A DNA stretch of 64,000 nucleotides from an uncultured Oscillospiraceae bacterium (lineage in GTDB: Bacteria; Bacillota; Clostridia; Oscillospirales; Oscillospiraceae): contig CAKTPI010000003.1 in assembly GCA_934591635.1 (NCBI GenBank), positions 143,960-207,959 on the forward strand, written 5' to 3'. The notes beneath the pieces are model-generated. The model was not told where the DNA came from. It was given only the letters and a program-made list of their open reading frames with translations, and did no database searches. Below, piece after piece: positions 26,747 to 34,936 of the stretch; the first letter of the stretch is position 1, and each line of letters opens with the position of its first letter. A program made the translations under genes and the position numbers.

Positions 26747-28598
26747 GTTCCAACACCCCGCTCACAAAATGTACAATGGAATCGGCATCCAGGCCGCAGT
26801 ATTCGTATAATCGTTTTTGATCACCGTGGGGGACAAACTCTCCCCCCAAGTCAATGCCGGTGATCCGGCAATCAGGACAAAGCTGTCGTAAATTCCAGGC
26901 CAACGACTGCTTGACACCGGAATTGGCGGCTGCTTCCTCAATCACAATGACTTGCCGGCGATGCGTCATCCTGACAAGAATTTCAGGAGCAGCAAAATCC
27001 GTCAAATCCATCAAGCGAACAACGCCGCAAGAGATGCCCTCCAGTTCCAGCCGTTCTGCCGCCTGAAGAACGGTATTCACCAGCGTTCCGTAGGTAATCA
27101 GGAGCGCATCCGTCCCTTCTTTGCAGAACGCAAACTTTTCCGTTCCATCCCATGCAGATTCGGTATACACCCCTTCGGCGCCCCTGGGATAGCGGATTGC
27201 CACAGGCCCATCGTAATCCCGCACTGCCCAATAAAGCATGGCAGTCTGTTCTTCCAGGCTCGCAGGCGCCAGAATCTTCAGCCCGGGGATTTGACGCAGA
27301 AAACCAACATCAAATACACCGTGGTGGGTAGGGCCATCGTCCCCCACGAGGCCGGCGCGGTCTATTGCGAAAACCACATGCAGGTGAAGCATTGCAACGT
27401 CCTGCATGATCTGGTCAAAAGCGCGCTGCAAAAAGGTAGAGTAAAGTGCCACAACAGGAATCATCCCCTGTTTCGCCAGGCCACCAGCCATGGAAACGGC
27501 ATGCTCCTCTGCAATACCTACATCAAAAAGGCGATCCGGGAACTGATACATAAATTTCAGCAGGCCGGTGCCGCCGGGCATCGCCGCTGTTATCGCGCAA
27601 ACCTTTGCATTCTGCTGGGCAATCGAAACCAACGTATCACCAAAGTTATCAGAAAAGGTGCGCACCTTGACCGCCAGTTTTTTGCCGGTAGCTGGGTCGA
27701 ATTTTCCAATTCCATGGAACTTCGCCGGATCCTCCTCCGCCGGTATATAGCCTTTCCCCTTTTTAGTCACCACGTGGACAAGGGTCGGCTCCTGCAAGTC
27801 TCTGGCTGCACGGAGGACGGAAATCAAATCCTTCACATCATGACCATCCACAGGTCCAAGATATTTGAAACCCATGTTCTCAAATATGGTGGTTTGCAGC
27901 AAAAACTGCTTGATTCTCCTTTTCGCCCGACTTGAAAACAGGTATACCTGCTTTCCTCCGGGAAGCTTATATAACGTGCTTCGGTACCAGCGCTTTACGC
28001 CCAAATACCGCTCGCTGGAACGAAGCTTTGAGAAATGCCGGGAAATTCCTCCGACATTTCTGCCAATAGACATCTCATTGTCATTCAAGACAACAACGAT
28101 TGGTTCTTTACTGTCTGCCGCATCATTCAGGCCCTCATAAGCCATGCCGCCTGTGGCAGCCCCATCGCCCAGCAATGCCACAACCTGGTAATCCTGGTGC
28201 TGAAGCGTTCTGGCCCTTGCCATGCCCAAGGCGATGGAAACCGCACTGGATGCATGACCGGCCACAAAAGAATCTGTGTTGCTTTCACTGGGCTTCGGGA
28301 AGCCAGAAATACCTCCGAACTGACGAAGGGTATGAAATACATCCCGCCGGCCGGTGAGAAGCTTATGCACATAGGACTGGTGCCCCACATCAAAAACCAG
28401 CCGATCCTTGCGCGTATCGTACACGGTTTCCAGCGCTACAGTCAATTCCACCACGCCCAAATTCCCGGCAAGATGACCACCTGTCTGGGAAACATTGGAT
28501 ATCAGGAACTCCCGAATCTCTCTGCATAGTTGGATGCGCTTTTCATCTGTGAGTCGCAGGAGATCGTCATGGCAGTTTATATTGGGTAAAATCTCCAC
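26736..28598 (-). CDS. dxs: 1-deoxy-D-xylulose-5-phosphate synthase
   Basis: Dxs uses thiamine diphosphate to join pyruvate and glyceraldehyde 3-phosphate, the entry to the MEP isoprenoid pathway. The 620-residue protein has GHQSYVHKLLTGR, the ThDP motif GDGAATGGMAYEGLN with NDNEMSIG, GLKYLGPVDGHD-like text, and the transketolase pyrimidine domain with DRAGLVGDDGPTHHG. It starts at a GTG, 9 bases after oapA. Linkage to the OLE RNA/oapA pair is known in other Firmicutes. Confidence 0.96.
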   Translation of the reverse strand: MEILPNINCHDDLLRLTDEKRIQLCREIREFLISNVSQTGGHLAGNLGVVELTVALETVYDTRKDRLVFDVGHQSYVHKLLTGRRDVFHTLRQFGGISGFPKPSESNTDSFVAGHASSAVSIALGMARARTLQHQDYQVVALLGDGAATGGMAYEGLNDAADSKEPIVVVLNDNEMSIGRNVGGISRHFSKLRSSERYLGVKRWYRSTLYKLPGGKQVYLFSSRAKRRIKQFLLQTTIFENMGFKYLGPVDGHDVKDLISVLRAARDLQEPTLVHVVTKKGKGYIPAEEDPAKFHGIGKFDPATGKKLAVKVRTFSDNFGDTLVSIAQQNAKVCAITAAMPGGTGLLKFMYQFPDRLFDVGIAEEHAVSMAGGLAKQGMIPVVALYSTFLQRAFDQIMQDVAMLHLHVVFAIDRAGLVGDDGPTHHGVFDVGFLRQIPGLKILAPASLEEQTAMLYWAVRDYDGPVAIRYPRGAEGVYTESAWDGTEKFAFCKEGTDALLITYGTLVNTVLQAAERLELEGISCGVVRLMDLTDFAAPEILVRMTHRRQVIVIEEAAANSGVKQSLAWNLRQLCPDCRITGIDLGGEFVPHGDQKRLYEYCGLDADSIVHFVSGVLEHEE

Positions 28599-28607
28599 AA
28601 ACGAACA

Positions 28608-29165
28608 CTACCTATCTCTCTTTTTTTGAAAAAGGCGGCAAAAACGGTGACATGTATAAATCACGCGGCCTGCAAAATGCACAATTTGCGTGCAGGAATT
28701 GATTGCATAAGATTTGCCAATCGCTTTTCCGCCAACCGTTGCAGCCGCCACAAGTGCCGAGAGCATCAGGGGAACAACGCCGCTCCAGGAAAAAGTAAAG
28801 TGCGCAACTGCCTTTGCTGCAATTGCCGCCGATGCGGAACCCGAAACAACACCGCATATATCGCCGATTACGTCATTGCAAATAGAGCCGACCCGCTCCG
28901 CGTTCCGCAGCAGGCGAATTGCCTCCTGTGCCCCCGGAACCTTCCGGGCCGCCATAGAATGGAATGGACGCTCATCTGCCGATGTGACCGCTACACCGAC
29001 CACATCAAAGATAATACCTACTAATACAATAAAGAACAGGATTATAAACGCAGCCACCATACCACTGCGAGCCAGCAGTTCCTCGGACAGGAAGCTGATC
29101 GCACCGGATACAAAAAGAGTAATAACAGAAATCGTTATTACCCATCGAACTGTTTTTTTACTCAT
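28608..29165 (-). CDS. oapA: OLE-associated membrane protein (OapA-like)
   Basis: A 185-residue integral membrane protein with about three or four helices: residues 7-28, 36-58, a middle ADERPFHSMAARKVPGAQEAIRLL segment that loosely recalls the DUF21/CNNM metal transporters, then helices near 90-115 and 125-150, and a basic tail (RFCRLFQKKRDR). Size (about 21 kDa), topology and position between a roughly 630-base structured RNA and dxs all match OapA, which binds OLE RNA at the membrane. ATG at 29165 has no spaced ribosome site; its A-T-G-A overlaps the stop of a 9-codon ORF (29162-29191) preceded by GGAGG, suggesting reinitiation. Name given by context and family features. Confidence 0.75.
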   Translation of the reverse strand: MSKKTVRWVITISVITLFVSGAISFLSEELLARSGMVAAFIILFFIVLVGIIFDVVGVAVTSADERPFHSMAARKVPGAQEAIRLLRNAERVGSICNDVIGDICGVVSGSASAAIAAKAVAHFTFSWSGVVPLMLSALVAAATVGGKAIGKSYAINSCTQIVHFAGRVIYTCHRFCRLFQKKRDR

Positions 29166-29199
29166 AATGCCCAAAAAGCAAAGAACGCCATTGCCTCCA

Positions 29200-29827
29200 T
29201 TTTATGAAATAATAACGGCAGCAGACGGGATAAATCTTACGGCTTAGGTCGGGTCGGATTTCCCCGGGAAAAACCTGCCGTTGCCGCGCAGGCCGTTTCC
29301 ATTTAATTCCCCCGCTCAGGCGTCTCCAACCTGAGTACCCGATTGCCACTTAGTCCGTACCGCAATCCCCCGTCTGCCCAGTTACGACAGCCTAGGTGTT
29401 TTCCACAACAATGTGTGCCATAGTCTTAGCCTCTTTTGCAAACATGGTTTCCAGAAGCGATTTCAGCGACTGTTCTGGCCAGCAACGTTCTGCTGCATGA
29501 TCCTCTTTTCCCACATGTTCACTCAAGGCAGGCTACGCTGCACGCAGCACACGACTCTGCGCACTGCCTTGCAGGTTCCTATCCTGGTTCGTACGCGAGC
29601 GGGCCTCTTGCTTGAGGAACTGTCCGTCGTCGCACAAGACCAAGTCTCCACGGAAACCGGGTCGTATGTCCCATGCCATTAGGACGCGCCCGGGATCCTT
29701 AACCCCCAGCATCCACCCTAAACTGGGCGTAAAAAGCAGACACCAGGGACTTCATCGATGTGCCCTTCAAAGGATTTTTAGGCCCTTCCTGGAAGATGGC
29801 CGCATTGACTAGGATACTGCGCCGTTA
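29200..29827 (-). ncRNA. ole: OLE RNA (ornate, large, extremophilic type)
   Basis: A roughly 630-base region with no coding support, behind a consensus promoter and directly before an OapA-like gene and dxs. It folds in many places, for example an 8-bp stem 29524-29531/29564-29571, a 6-bp hairpin 29315-29320/29330-29335 and GATTGC/GCAATC near 29350-29380. Size, helices and neighbours (oapA, dxs, tlyA, argR, recN) agree with OLE RNA, a membrane-associated ribonucleoprotein RNA of Firmicutes. The ends are estimated: start from the promoter, end from the ribosome site of the next gene. A covariance-model search would settle it. Confidence 0.78.
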
Positions 29828-29833
29828 GGTTGT

Positions 29834-29862
29834 ATATTATCATATATTCAGTGAATATACAA
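29834..29862 (-). promoter_or_regulatory. Promoter of OLE RNA with a palindrome in its spacer
   Basis: TTGTAT (29857-29862), 17-base spacer, TAATAT (29834-29839) on the minus strand. The spacer holds TATATTCAnTGAATATA (29843-29859), a near-perfect 17-base palindrome that reaches into the -35 box and could be an operator. Confidence 0.75.
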
Positions 29863-29865
29863 GTA

Positions 29866-30369
29866 TTATTTCAATTCCCGCTTTTCTTTTGTGCAAGTTG
29901 ATTTCAAATTCAGGAACCAATCCTCTATAATATCCTGATGTGTAACCGCAATTGGGATGTCTTTCAACTCTTCCTTTGTAAAAAAACGCAGTTCCTTGGA
30001 TTCCGCGCTGATCCGCATACTTGGCATTTGGGCAAATTCCAGGCCATACACCACGATTACCATACGCCAAATACTGCCATCTCGAAAGGCTGCAATTCTT
30101 CCGGGGTCACCGTAGGTTTGCAGCTTCTTTAGATGGACAGGCTGGACGCGAATGCCCAGCTCTTCGTATATCTCCCGCACCATGCCCTGCACAGCAGTCT
30201 CCGATTTTTTAACGCCGCCGCCAATTAAGCCCCATGTATCAGAATCCCGGCGACGCTCCAGCAGGAGCTTGCCTTGGTATATGATTACCGCATTGGCCCC
30301 CAAATGCGCCGGCATATTGGGCTTTGGGACATCCTTAGGGTCTCCCCGATAAAACATGACGATGGACAT
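29866..30369 (-). CDS. NUDIX hydrolase
   Basis: A 167-residue pyrophosphohydrolase with a full NUDIX box (GGGVKKSETAVQGMVREI then YEELGI, about 60-83) that binds Mg2+ and cleaves a nucleoside diphosphate linked to another moiety. ATG at 30369 has GGAA about 9 bases upstream; the longer frame adds 14 residues without a ribosome site. Its stop is 4 bases upstream of the OLE promoter. Substrate not predictable. Confidence 0.9.
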   Translation of the reverse strand: MSIVMFYRGDPKDVPKPNMPAHLGANAVIIYQGKLLLERRRDSDTWGLIGGGVKKSETAVQGMVREIYEELGIRVQPVHLKKLQTYGDPGRIAAFRDGSIWRMVIVVYGLEFAQMPSMRISAESKELRFFTKEELKDIPIAVTHQDIIEDWFLNLKSTCTKEKRELK

Positions 30370-30414
30370 AACGGCACTTCCTTTTCTTTGAATTATTCTA
30401 AAATATAACACATA

Positions 30415-30699
30415 TCAGTGATTTTGAAAAGCACTCTTCATAGGAGCGGCATACCAGCGGTGGGAACGGACAAAGTATTTTAATTCCAGCAGGGTCAGTT
30501 CCTCCTCAGAACGGATGCGGCACAGAAAGGTATGCGTCTCCGCTCCGAAGGTTCCGCTTTCCCATCGGCTTAGAACCTGCTCTACGCTTCCGACAATGGC
30601 GCCACGCTGATCCTGTTCTGCCCGCACACGCAGAGGATGGATTTCTCCATCTGTGTTGCTCAGAGAGATTACGTCCACCGGGATGTATAATCGCCCCAC
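30415..30699 (-). CDS. Small conserved protein of unknown function
   Basis: About 94 residues, no membrane segment or signal peptide. GTG at 30699 is preferred, with GGAG 8 bases upstream; an alternative GTG at 30708 lies too close to its own ribosome site. The text (GRLYIPVDVISLSNTDGEIHPLRVR, a beta-rich start) gives me no family. It has its own promoter, divergent from the HAD gene. Confidence 0.6.
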   Translation of the reverse strand: MGRLYIPVDVISLSNTDGEIHPLRVRAEQDQRGAIVGSVEQVLSRWESGTFGAETHTFLCRIRSEEELTLLELKYFVRSHRWYAAPMKSAFQNH

Positions 30700-30724
30700 C
30701 TTGCTCACTCCTTCCTTTTTTCTT

Positions 30725-30753
30725 ATTTTAGCACATTTGTTCTAAAATGGCAA
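30725..30753 (-). promoter_or_regulatory. Promoter of the small unknown gene
   Basis: TTGCCA (30748-30753), 17-base spacer, TAAAAT (30725-30730) on the minus strand. Confidence 0.65.
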
Positions 30754-30764
30754 TGAGTTTTTTA

Positions 30765-30793
30765 TTGCCAAATTTCTGACCTTTTGGTATAAT
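30765..30793 (+). promoter_or_regulatory. Promoter of the HAD gene
   Basis: TTGCCA (30765-30770), 17-base spacer, TATAAT (30788-30793), ending 23 bases before the start codon. It is back-to-back with the divergent promoter at 30725. Confidence 0.75.
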
Positions 30794-30816
30794 CCGGATA
30801 AAAAGGAGATGATGAC

Positions 30817-31494
30817 ATGCTGCGTTACCCTTGCCTGGTGCTTGACCACGATGATACAGTTGTGCAAAGTGAGCGAGATGTGAATTTCCCCTTCTTTCAG
30901 TATATTCTGAACGAATTTCGTCCTGGCACGCAAGTAACCCTTGCGGAGTACACCGAAGGCTGCTTCCATATGGGTTTTGCTGATATGTGCCGAAAACGGT
31001 ACGGATTCAGTGAACAGGAATTGGTGGATGAATACGAGGAATGGAAAAAATACATCCGTGCCCATATCCCTGCCCCATTTCCCGGAATCGGGCGGATCAT
31101 CCACCGGCAAAAGGAACTGGGCGGCATTATCTGCGTGGTATCCCACTCTTGCGAAGAAAATATCACCCGAGATTACAAAACCCATTTTTGCATGATGCCT
31201 GATGAAATCTTCGGTTGGGATTTACCCGAAACGCTGCGCAAACCCAGTACATATTCGCTGGAACAAATTATGCGAAAATATCAGCTTGCCCCCAAGCAGC
31301 TTCTGGTCGTAGATGACATGAGACCCGCCTATGAGATGGCTCATAAAGTGGGAGTGCCAATTGCGTTTGCCGCCTGGTCCCGAGAGCACTGCACGGAACT
31401 GGCTGAAGAAATGCGGAGGCTATGTAATTTTTCCTTTGATACCACCGCAGAACTGGAACATTTTCTGTTTGATAGCTTGACAGATATGATATAA
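30817..31494 (+). CDS. HAD-superfamily hydrolase
   Basis: A 225-residue haloacid dehalogenase-type phosphatase. Motif I is LDHDDTV (about 9-15) with both catalytic Asp residues, motif II Ser is in VSHS, motif III Lys in RKPSTY, and motif IV is VVDDMRPA. A helical cap fills about 20-90. Likely a cytoplasmic phosphatase of small sugar or nucleotide phosphates; substrate unknown. It is probably cotranscribed with smpB 33 bases downstream. Confidence 0.9.
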   Translation: MLRYPCLVLDHDDTVVQSERDVNFPFFQYILNEFRPGTQVTLAEYTEGCFHMGFADMCRKRYGFSEQELVDEYEEWKKYIRAHIPAPFPGIGRIIHRQKELGGIICVVSHSCEENITRDYKTHFCMMPDEIFGWDLPETLRKPSTYSLEQIMRKYQLAPKQLLVVDDMRPAYEMAHKVGVPIAFAAWSREHCTELAEEMRRLCNFSFDTTAELEHFLFDSLTDMI

Positions 31495-31527
31495 TATCCA
31501 CGATAGCCTATCCGGGAGGTGAGCTGC

Positions 31528-31986
31528 TTGGAAAAGGAAGGTATCAAGGTGATGGCACGCAACCGCGAAGCCTATCACGAATACTTTGTGGAAGAGGAGA
31601 TGGAAGCCGGCATTGAGCTGTGCGGCACAGAAGTCAAATCCATCCGGCAGGGCACCCTGAACCTGAAGGATTCCTGGTGCGGCATCAAGGACGGAGAGTT
31701 GATTCTCAACCAGATGCACATCTCCCCCTATGACCATGGCAATATCTTTAACCGAGACTCCAAGCGCCCACGGCGTCTGCTGATGCACAAGCGGGAAATC
31801 ATGCGGCTGTTCGGCAAGGTCAAGCAAGACGGCTATGCACTGATTCCATTGTCTATCTATTTTAAGGGCAGCCGAGTCAAGGTGAAGGTTGGCCTGTGTA
31901 AAGGCAAGAAATTATACGACAAACGACAAGCTGCGGCCGAGCGAGACGCAAAACGCCAAATCGACCGGGCAATGAAGGAGCGATAA
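31528..31986 (+). CDS. smpB: SsrA-binding protein
   Basis: SmpB binds tmRNA and brings it to stalled ribosomes. The 152 residues show [50 protein letters not shown] and the basic tail [23 protein letters not shown] at 31528 is chosen since GGAGG lies 8 bases upstream; an ATG at 31552 is possible and would lose eight residues. The tmRNA gene itself lies 580 bases downstream. Confidence 0.93.
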   Translation: MEKEGIKVMARNREAYHEYFVEEEMEAGIELCGTEVKSIRQGTLNLKDSWCGIKDGELILNQMHISPYDHGNIFNRDSKRPRRLLMHKREIMRLFGKVKQDGYALIPLSIYFKGSRVKVKVGLCKGKKLYDKRQAAAERDAKRQIDRAMKER

Positions 31987-31987
31987 T

Positions 31988-32524
31988 ATGAATCCGACTT
32001 TTAAAATCACCATGGAAAACGGCAGCGTGATTGAGGGTGAGTTGTACCCCGAGAAAGCACCCCAGAGCGTTGCAAATTTTATCAGCCTGTGTAATCAGCA
32101 CTTTTATGACGGCCTTATTTTCCACCGCGTTATCCCAGGTTTTATGATTCAGGGCGGATGCCCCGAGGGCACTGGTATGGGCGGGCCCGGCTATTGCATC
32201 AAGGGTGAGTTCTTCTTCAATGGTGTAAAGAACGACCTCAAGCACAAGCGCGGCGTGTTGAGCATGGCACGCTCCTCCTCCCCCAATTCCGCTGGCAGCC
32301 AGTTCTTTATCATGCATCAGGATGCCAAGCATCTGGACGGTCAGTATGCGGCATTTGGCAAGGTCACCAGCGGTATGGACGTAGTAGATGCCATTGCCTC
32401 CGTAAAGACCGATCGGAATGACCGGCCGCAGGCAGAGCAGAAGATTGCTTCCATTACGGTAGACACCCATGGTGAGGAATTCCAGGAACCCAATAAGTTG
32501 CCGGATCCTTACGGCAGATATTGA
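31988..32524 (+). CDS. Peptidyl-prolyl cis-trans isomerase, cyclophilin type
   Basis: A 178-residue cytoplasmic cyclophilin with the active-site FHRVIPGFMIQGG, MARSSSPNSAGSQFFI and AFGKVTSGMDVVDAI. It starts 1 base after the smpB stop, so it is in the same transcript. Assists protein folding; no signal peptide. Confidence 0.93.
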   Translation: MNPTFKITMENGSVIEGELYPEKAPQSVANFISLCNQHFYDGLIFHRVIPGFMIQGGCPEGTGMGGPGYCIKGEFFFNGVKNDLKHKRGVLSMARSSSPNSAGSQFFIMHQDAKHLDGQYAAFGKVTSGMDVVDAIASVKTDRNDRPQAEQKIASITVDTHGEEFQEPNKLPDPYGRY

Positions 32525-32564
32525 TTTTTCTCAGACAGCTCCCGGATTTTTCCGGGGCTTCCAC

Positions 32565-32913
32565 GGGGCCGTACTGGTTTCGACGGGGGTAGTGAGGCTG
32601 GAATAGCGGGTCGTGGTGCCTGACCACGATAAAACGGGCAATTTTTTAAATTTAACTGACAACAATACTGTTGCCCTGGCTGCCTAATTAGGCGCCCATC
32701 CTCCCCGGAAGGTCCACGAGCCGGGCTAGGGTGTGATTTGAGTGGAGACCGTGCGTGTGTTAAGCTTTGCGCACACCATGAATCATGAAGCTACCAAATC
32801 CGATAGGGTGTTTGTTCCCGCTCGGGTAAGGGAATGTAAATAACAAACTGCACCCGGAGAAGTTCTTTCCAAGTTGCTTTCGGACAGGGGTTCGATTCCC
32901 CTCGGCTCCACCA
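32565..32913 (+). ncRNA. ssrA: tmRNA (ssrA)
   Basis: Rescues stalled ribosomes by trans-translation. The 5' GGGGCCG pairs with 3' CGGCTCC followed by ACCA, forming the tRNA-like acceptor, and the T arm GGTTCGATTCC is present. The message part reads GNFLNLTDNNTVALAA then TAA at 32685-32687, ending in the usual LAA degradation signal. Pseudoknot-forming GC-rich segments follow. Length 349 bases, normal for the family. smpB is 580 bases upstream. Confidence 0.97.
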
Positions 32914-32915
32914 TA

Positions 32916-32955
32916 AGCCCACCGTAATTCTGGTAGAATTGCGGTGGGCTTTTTC
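32916..32955 (+). terminator. Terminator of ssrA
   Basis: A 16-bp stem (AGCCCACCGTAATTCT with AGAATTGCGGTGGGCT, one G-T pair, loop GGT) followed by TTTTC, starting 3 bases after the CCA end. Confidence 0.92.
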
Positions 32956-33122
32956 TGTATTCTCCGCATAATTTGTTGTTTGAAACTTGATGCAATGACA
33001 TAATTGGCGAATAAATCAGGATTTAAGAAGTTGGGTGGATTTCTGCCAATTGCTTGCTATCAAGTTTAACCTATGCTATACTGGGTATTAATTCAATAAA
33101 TTGAGATTTACGGGTGATGTTG

Positions 33123-33566
33123 ATGAAAATTACAGAGGTCACAGGAAATAAAAAACAATACCTTGATTTGCTGTTATTGGCGGATGAGCAAGAAAATATG
33201 ATCGACCTTTATCTTAATAAGGGCAGAATGTACGTACTGGATGATAATGGGATCAAGTGTGAGTGTGTTGTTACCAATGAGGGAAACAACGTGCTTGAGA
33301 TAAAGAACATTGCAACTGTTCCGGAATGTCAAGGTAAGGGCTATGCAAAAGCCCTGATTGAATTTATTGTTGAGCAATACCGAGGGCAATACGCTATTCT
33401 GCAAGTAGGGACAGGCGATAGCCCGCTGACGATACCATTTTATGAAAAGTGCGGCTTTGTGCGCGCCCACATCATACCCCGTTTTTTTACAGACCACTAC
33501 GACCATCCAATATATGAAGCCGGAGTACAGTTAGTGGATATGGTATACCTGCAAAGGCGGTTATAA
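33123..33566 (+). CDS. GNAT-family N-acetyltransferase
   Basis: A 147-residue acetyltransferase. Motif A is IATVPECQGKGYAKALI, and IPFYEKCGFVRAHIIP is the C-terminal strand-helix. ATG at 33123 is used with GGGTGA upstream; a GTG at 33114 is in frame but too close to that site. First of three GNAT genes after ssrA; base composition is lower in GC than the flanks. Confidence 0.8.
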   Translation: MKITEVTGNKKQYLDLLLLADEQENMIDLYLNKGRMYVLDDNGIKCECVVTNEGNNVLEIKNIATVPECQGKGYAKALIEFIVEQYRGQYAILQVGTGDSPLTIPFYEKCGFVRAHIIPRFFTDHYDHPIYEAGVQLVDMVYLQRRL

Positions 33567-33619
33567 TACAAATCTTGATTTATAGAATTGAGCATATTGA
33601 ATATGACGGGGGTAAAAAC

Positions 33620-34102
33620 ATGATTCATCTGGAAAAAGTAAACGGAGAAAACATCTGGGATGTTTTGAAGTTACAAGTCGCTGATAACCAAGAAAGCTTT
33701 GTTGCCGGCAATGACACTAGTATAATTGAGGCGTATATTGCGATTACATCCAACGGACATGCTTTCCCATTTGGAATTTACGAAAATGACGACCCAGTCG
33801 GCTTTGTGATGATTGGATATGACAAGGATGATTACTGGAAGGATGCCCCCGCCATAGCAGCCGGAAACTATAATCTGTGGCGATTGATGATAGACCAGCG
33901 TTATCAGCACAAGGGATATGGGAAACAGGCGCTTGAACTTGCGTTAAAATTTATCAGATCATTTCCCTGCGGCAAAGCTGACTTCTGCTGGCTGTCATAT
34001 GAGCCTGAAAACATGGCCGCCAAATCGCTGTATGCCTCCTTTGGATTTACAGAAACGGGAGAAAAAGACGGAGAAGAACAGATTGCTGTATTAAAACTCT
34101 AG
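33620..34102 (+). CDS. GNAT acetyltransferase, BltD/spermidine-acetyltransferase-like
   Basis: A 160-residue protein. NLWRLMIDQRYQHKGYGKQAL is close to the acetyl-CoA loop of BltD-type polyamine acetyltransferases, and PENMAAKSLYASFGFTETGE ends the fold. ATG at 33620 has GGGGGT 6 bases upstream. Polyamine acetylation is the likely activity by family, not proven by sequence. Confidence 0.8.
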   Translation: MIHLEKVNGENIWDVLKLQVADNQESFVAGNDTSIIEAYIAITSNGHAFPFGIYENDDPVGFVMIGYDKDDYWKDAPAIAAGNYNLWRLMIDQRYQHKGYGKQALELALKFIRSFPCGKADFCWLSYEPENMAAKSLYASFGFTETGEKDGEEQIAVLKL

Positions 34103-34134
34103 GAATTTAAATTCTCAAGGTGTGGTGAAAGCAT

Positions 34135-34839
34135 ATGAGCCATTTTATATCTACGTCAGGGGCAAAGGTAACAGATACGGTATATTTCGTCATCCATCGG
34201 AAAGCCTCTCTCCTTGGTGCGCTTCTGCCACATCGAATTTTTATCAACGGTCAATTTGCCGGTATGCTGCGCAGCGGAAAAACCATTTGTGCAGCAGTTC
34301 CAAGGGGCAATGCTTATTATGTTGAGGATGATGAAAGCGCAGGAAATACGGTTGTCTGTGATAATGGGCAATCAGAACACAGGCTGCTGATGAAAACCTC
34401 CTACAGGCACACCCCTTTCCGTTCTGAATTTTACTTTGAAAGCGGAAAGGAACCAGAAAAACTGCCAATGTTTCATTTTGAGCGCTTTTTACAGGCTGAT
34501 GCAACACTTACACCGGATGAGCAGGTGCTGGCGCTTTGTCTGGAATGTGCGTGGTCCATCGGAGAGGATGTACTGTCCTCGGACAGCCTGTTCGATATCA
34601 TTGACGCCCTGCAAGTCATAGGCGCAACGCAATACGCGACTTTGATTTTAGAAATCATCCAGCGGGATTTCTGCGGTGTGCAGTTTCCGCTGAATGAAGC
34701 ACAAATGACACAAATGCAGGCAAAGCTCGACCGTGCGGAGCAGGAAATCGGAGACGCCGCTGGTGCGTATGATGAATTCAGGAAGGCAATGGCGCGTTAC
34801 ATGATGACAAGGCTCAATACGCCTGAAAATATTCATTAA
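34135..34839 (+). CDS. Two-part protein of unknown function
   Basis: A 234-residue protein. The N-terminal 90 residues are beta-rich (RIFINGQFAGMLRSGKTICAAVP) like short DUF2846/PEGA-type modules, and the C-terminal 130 are helical (SDSLFDIIDALQVIGATQYATLIL), loosely like DMP19/DUF4375 proteins. A GGTG ribosome site precedes the ATG. No signal peptide or clear catalytic motif. It lies between GNAT genes in the accessory-looking block after ssrA. Confidence 0.5.
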   Translation: MSHFISTSGAKVTDTVYFVIHRKASLLGALLPHRIFINGQFAGMLRSGKTICAAVPRGNAYYVEDDESAGNTVVCDNGQSEHRLLMKTSYRHTPFRSEFYFESGKEPEKLPMFHFERFLQADATLTPDEQVLALCLECAWSIGEDVLSSDSLFDIIDALQVIGATQYATLILEIIQRDFCGVQFPLNEAQMTQMQAKLDRAEQEIGDAAGAYDEFRKAMARYMMTRLNTPENIH

Positions 34840-34936
34840 AGGATTTATACAATAGAGGTAATTTGTTTTCTTTGCGGCATAGCTGTGCTCTGGCAGGGAA
34901 ATATACGCACACCCGTTTTGATGCAGCTGAGCGGAA

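Noticed and set aside
29200..29827. RNase P RNA or 6S RNA
   Set aside because: The region lacks the conserved RNase P core and is three times longer than 6S RNA. Neighbours oapA and dxs fit OLE RNA better.
32880..32913. A tRNA ending in GGCTCCACCA
   Set aside because: It is the 3' half of tmRNA; the 5' acceptor partner lies 340 bases upstream at 32565.
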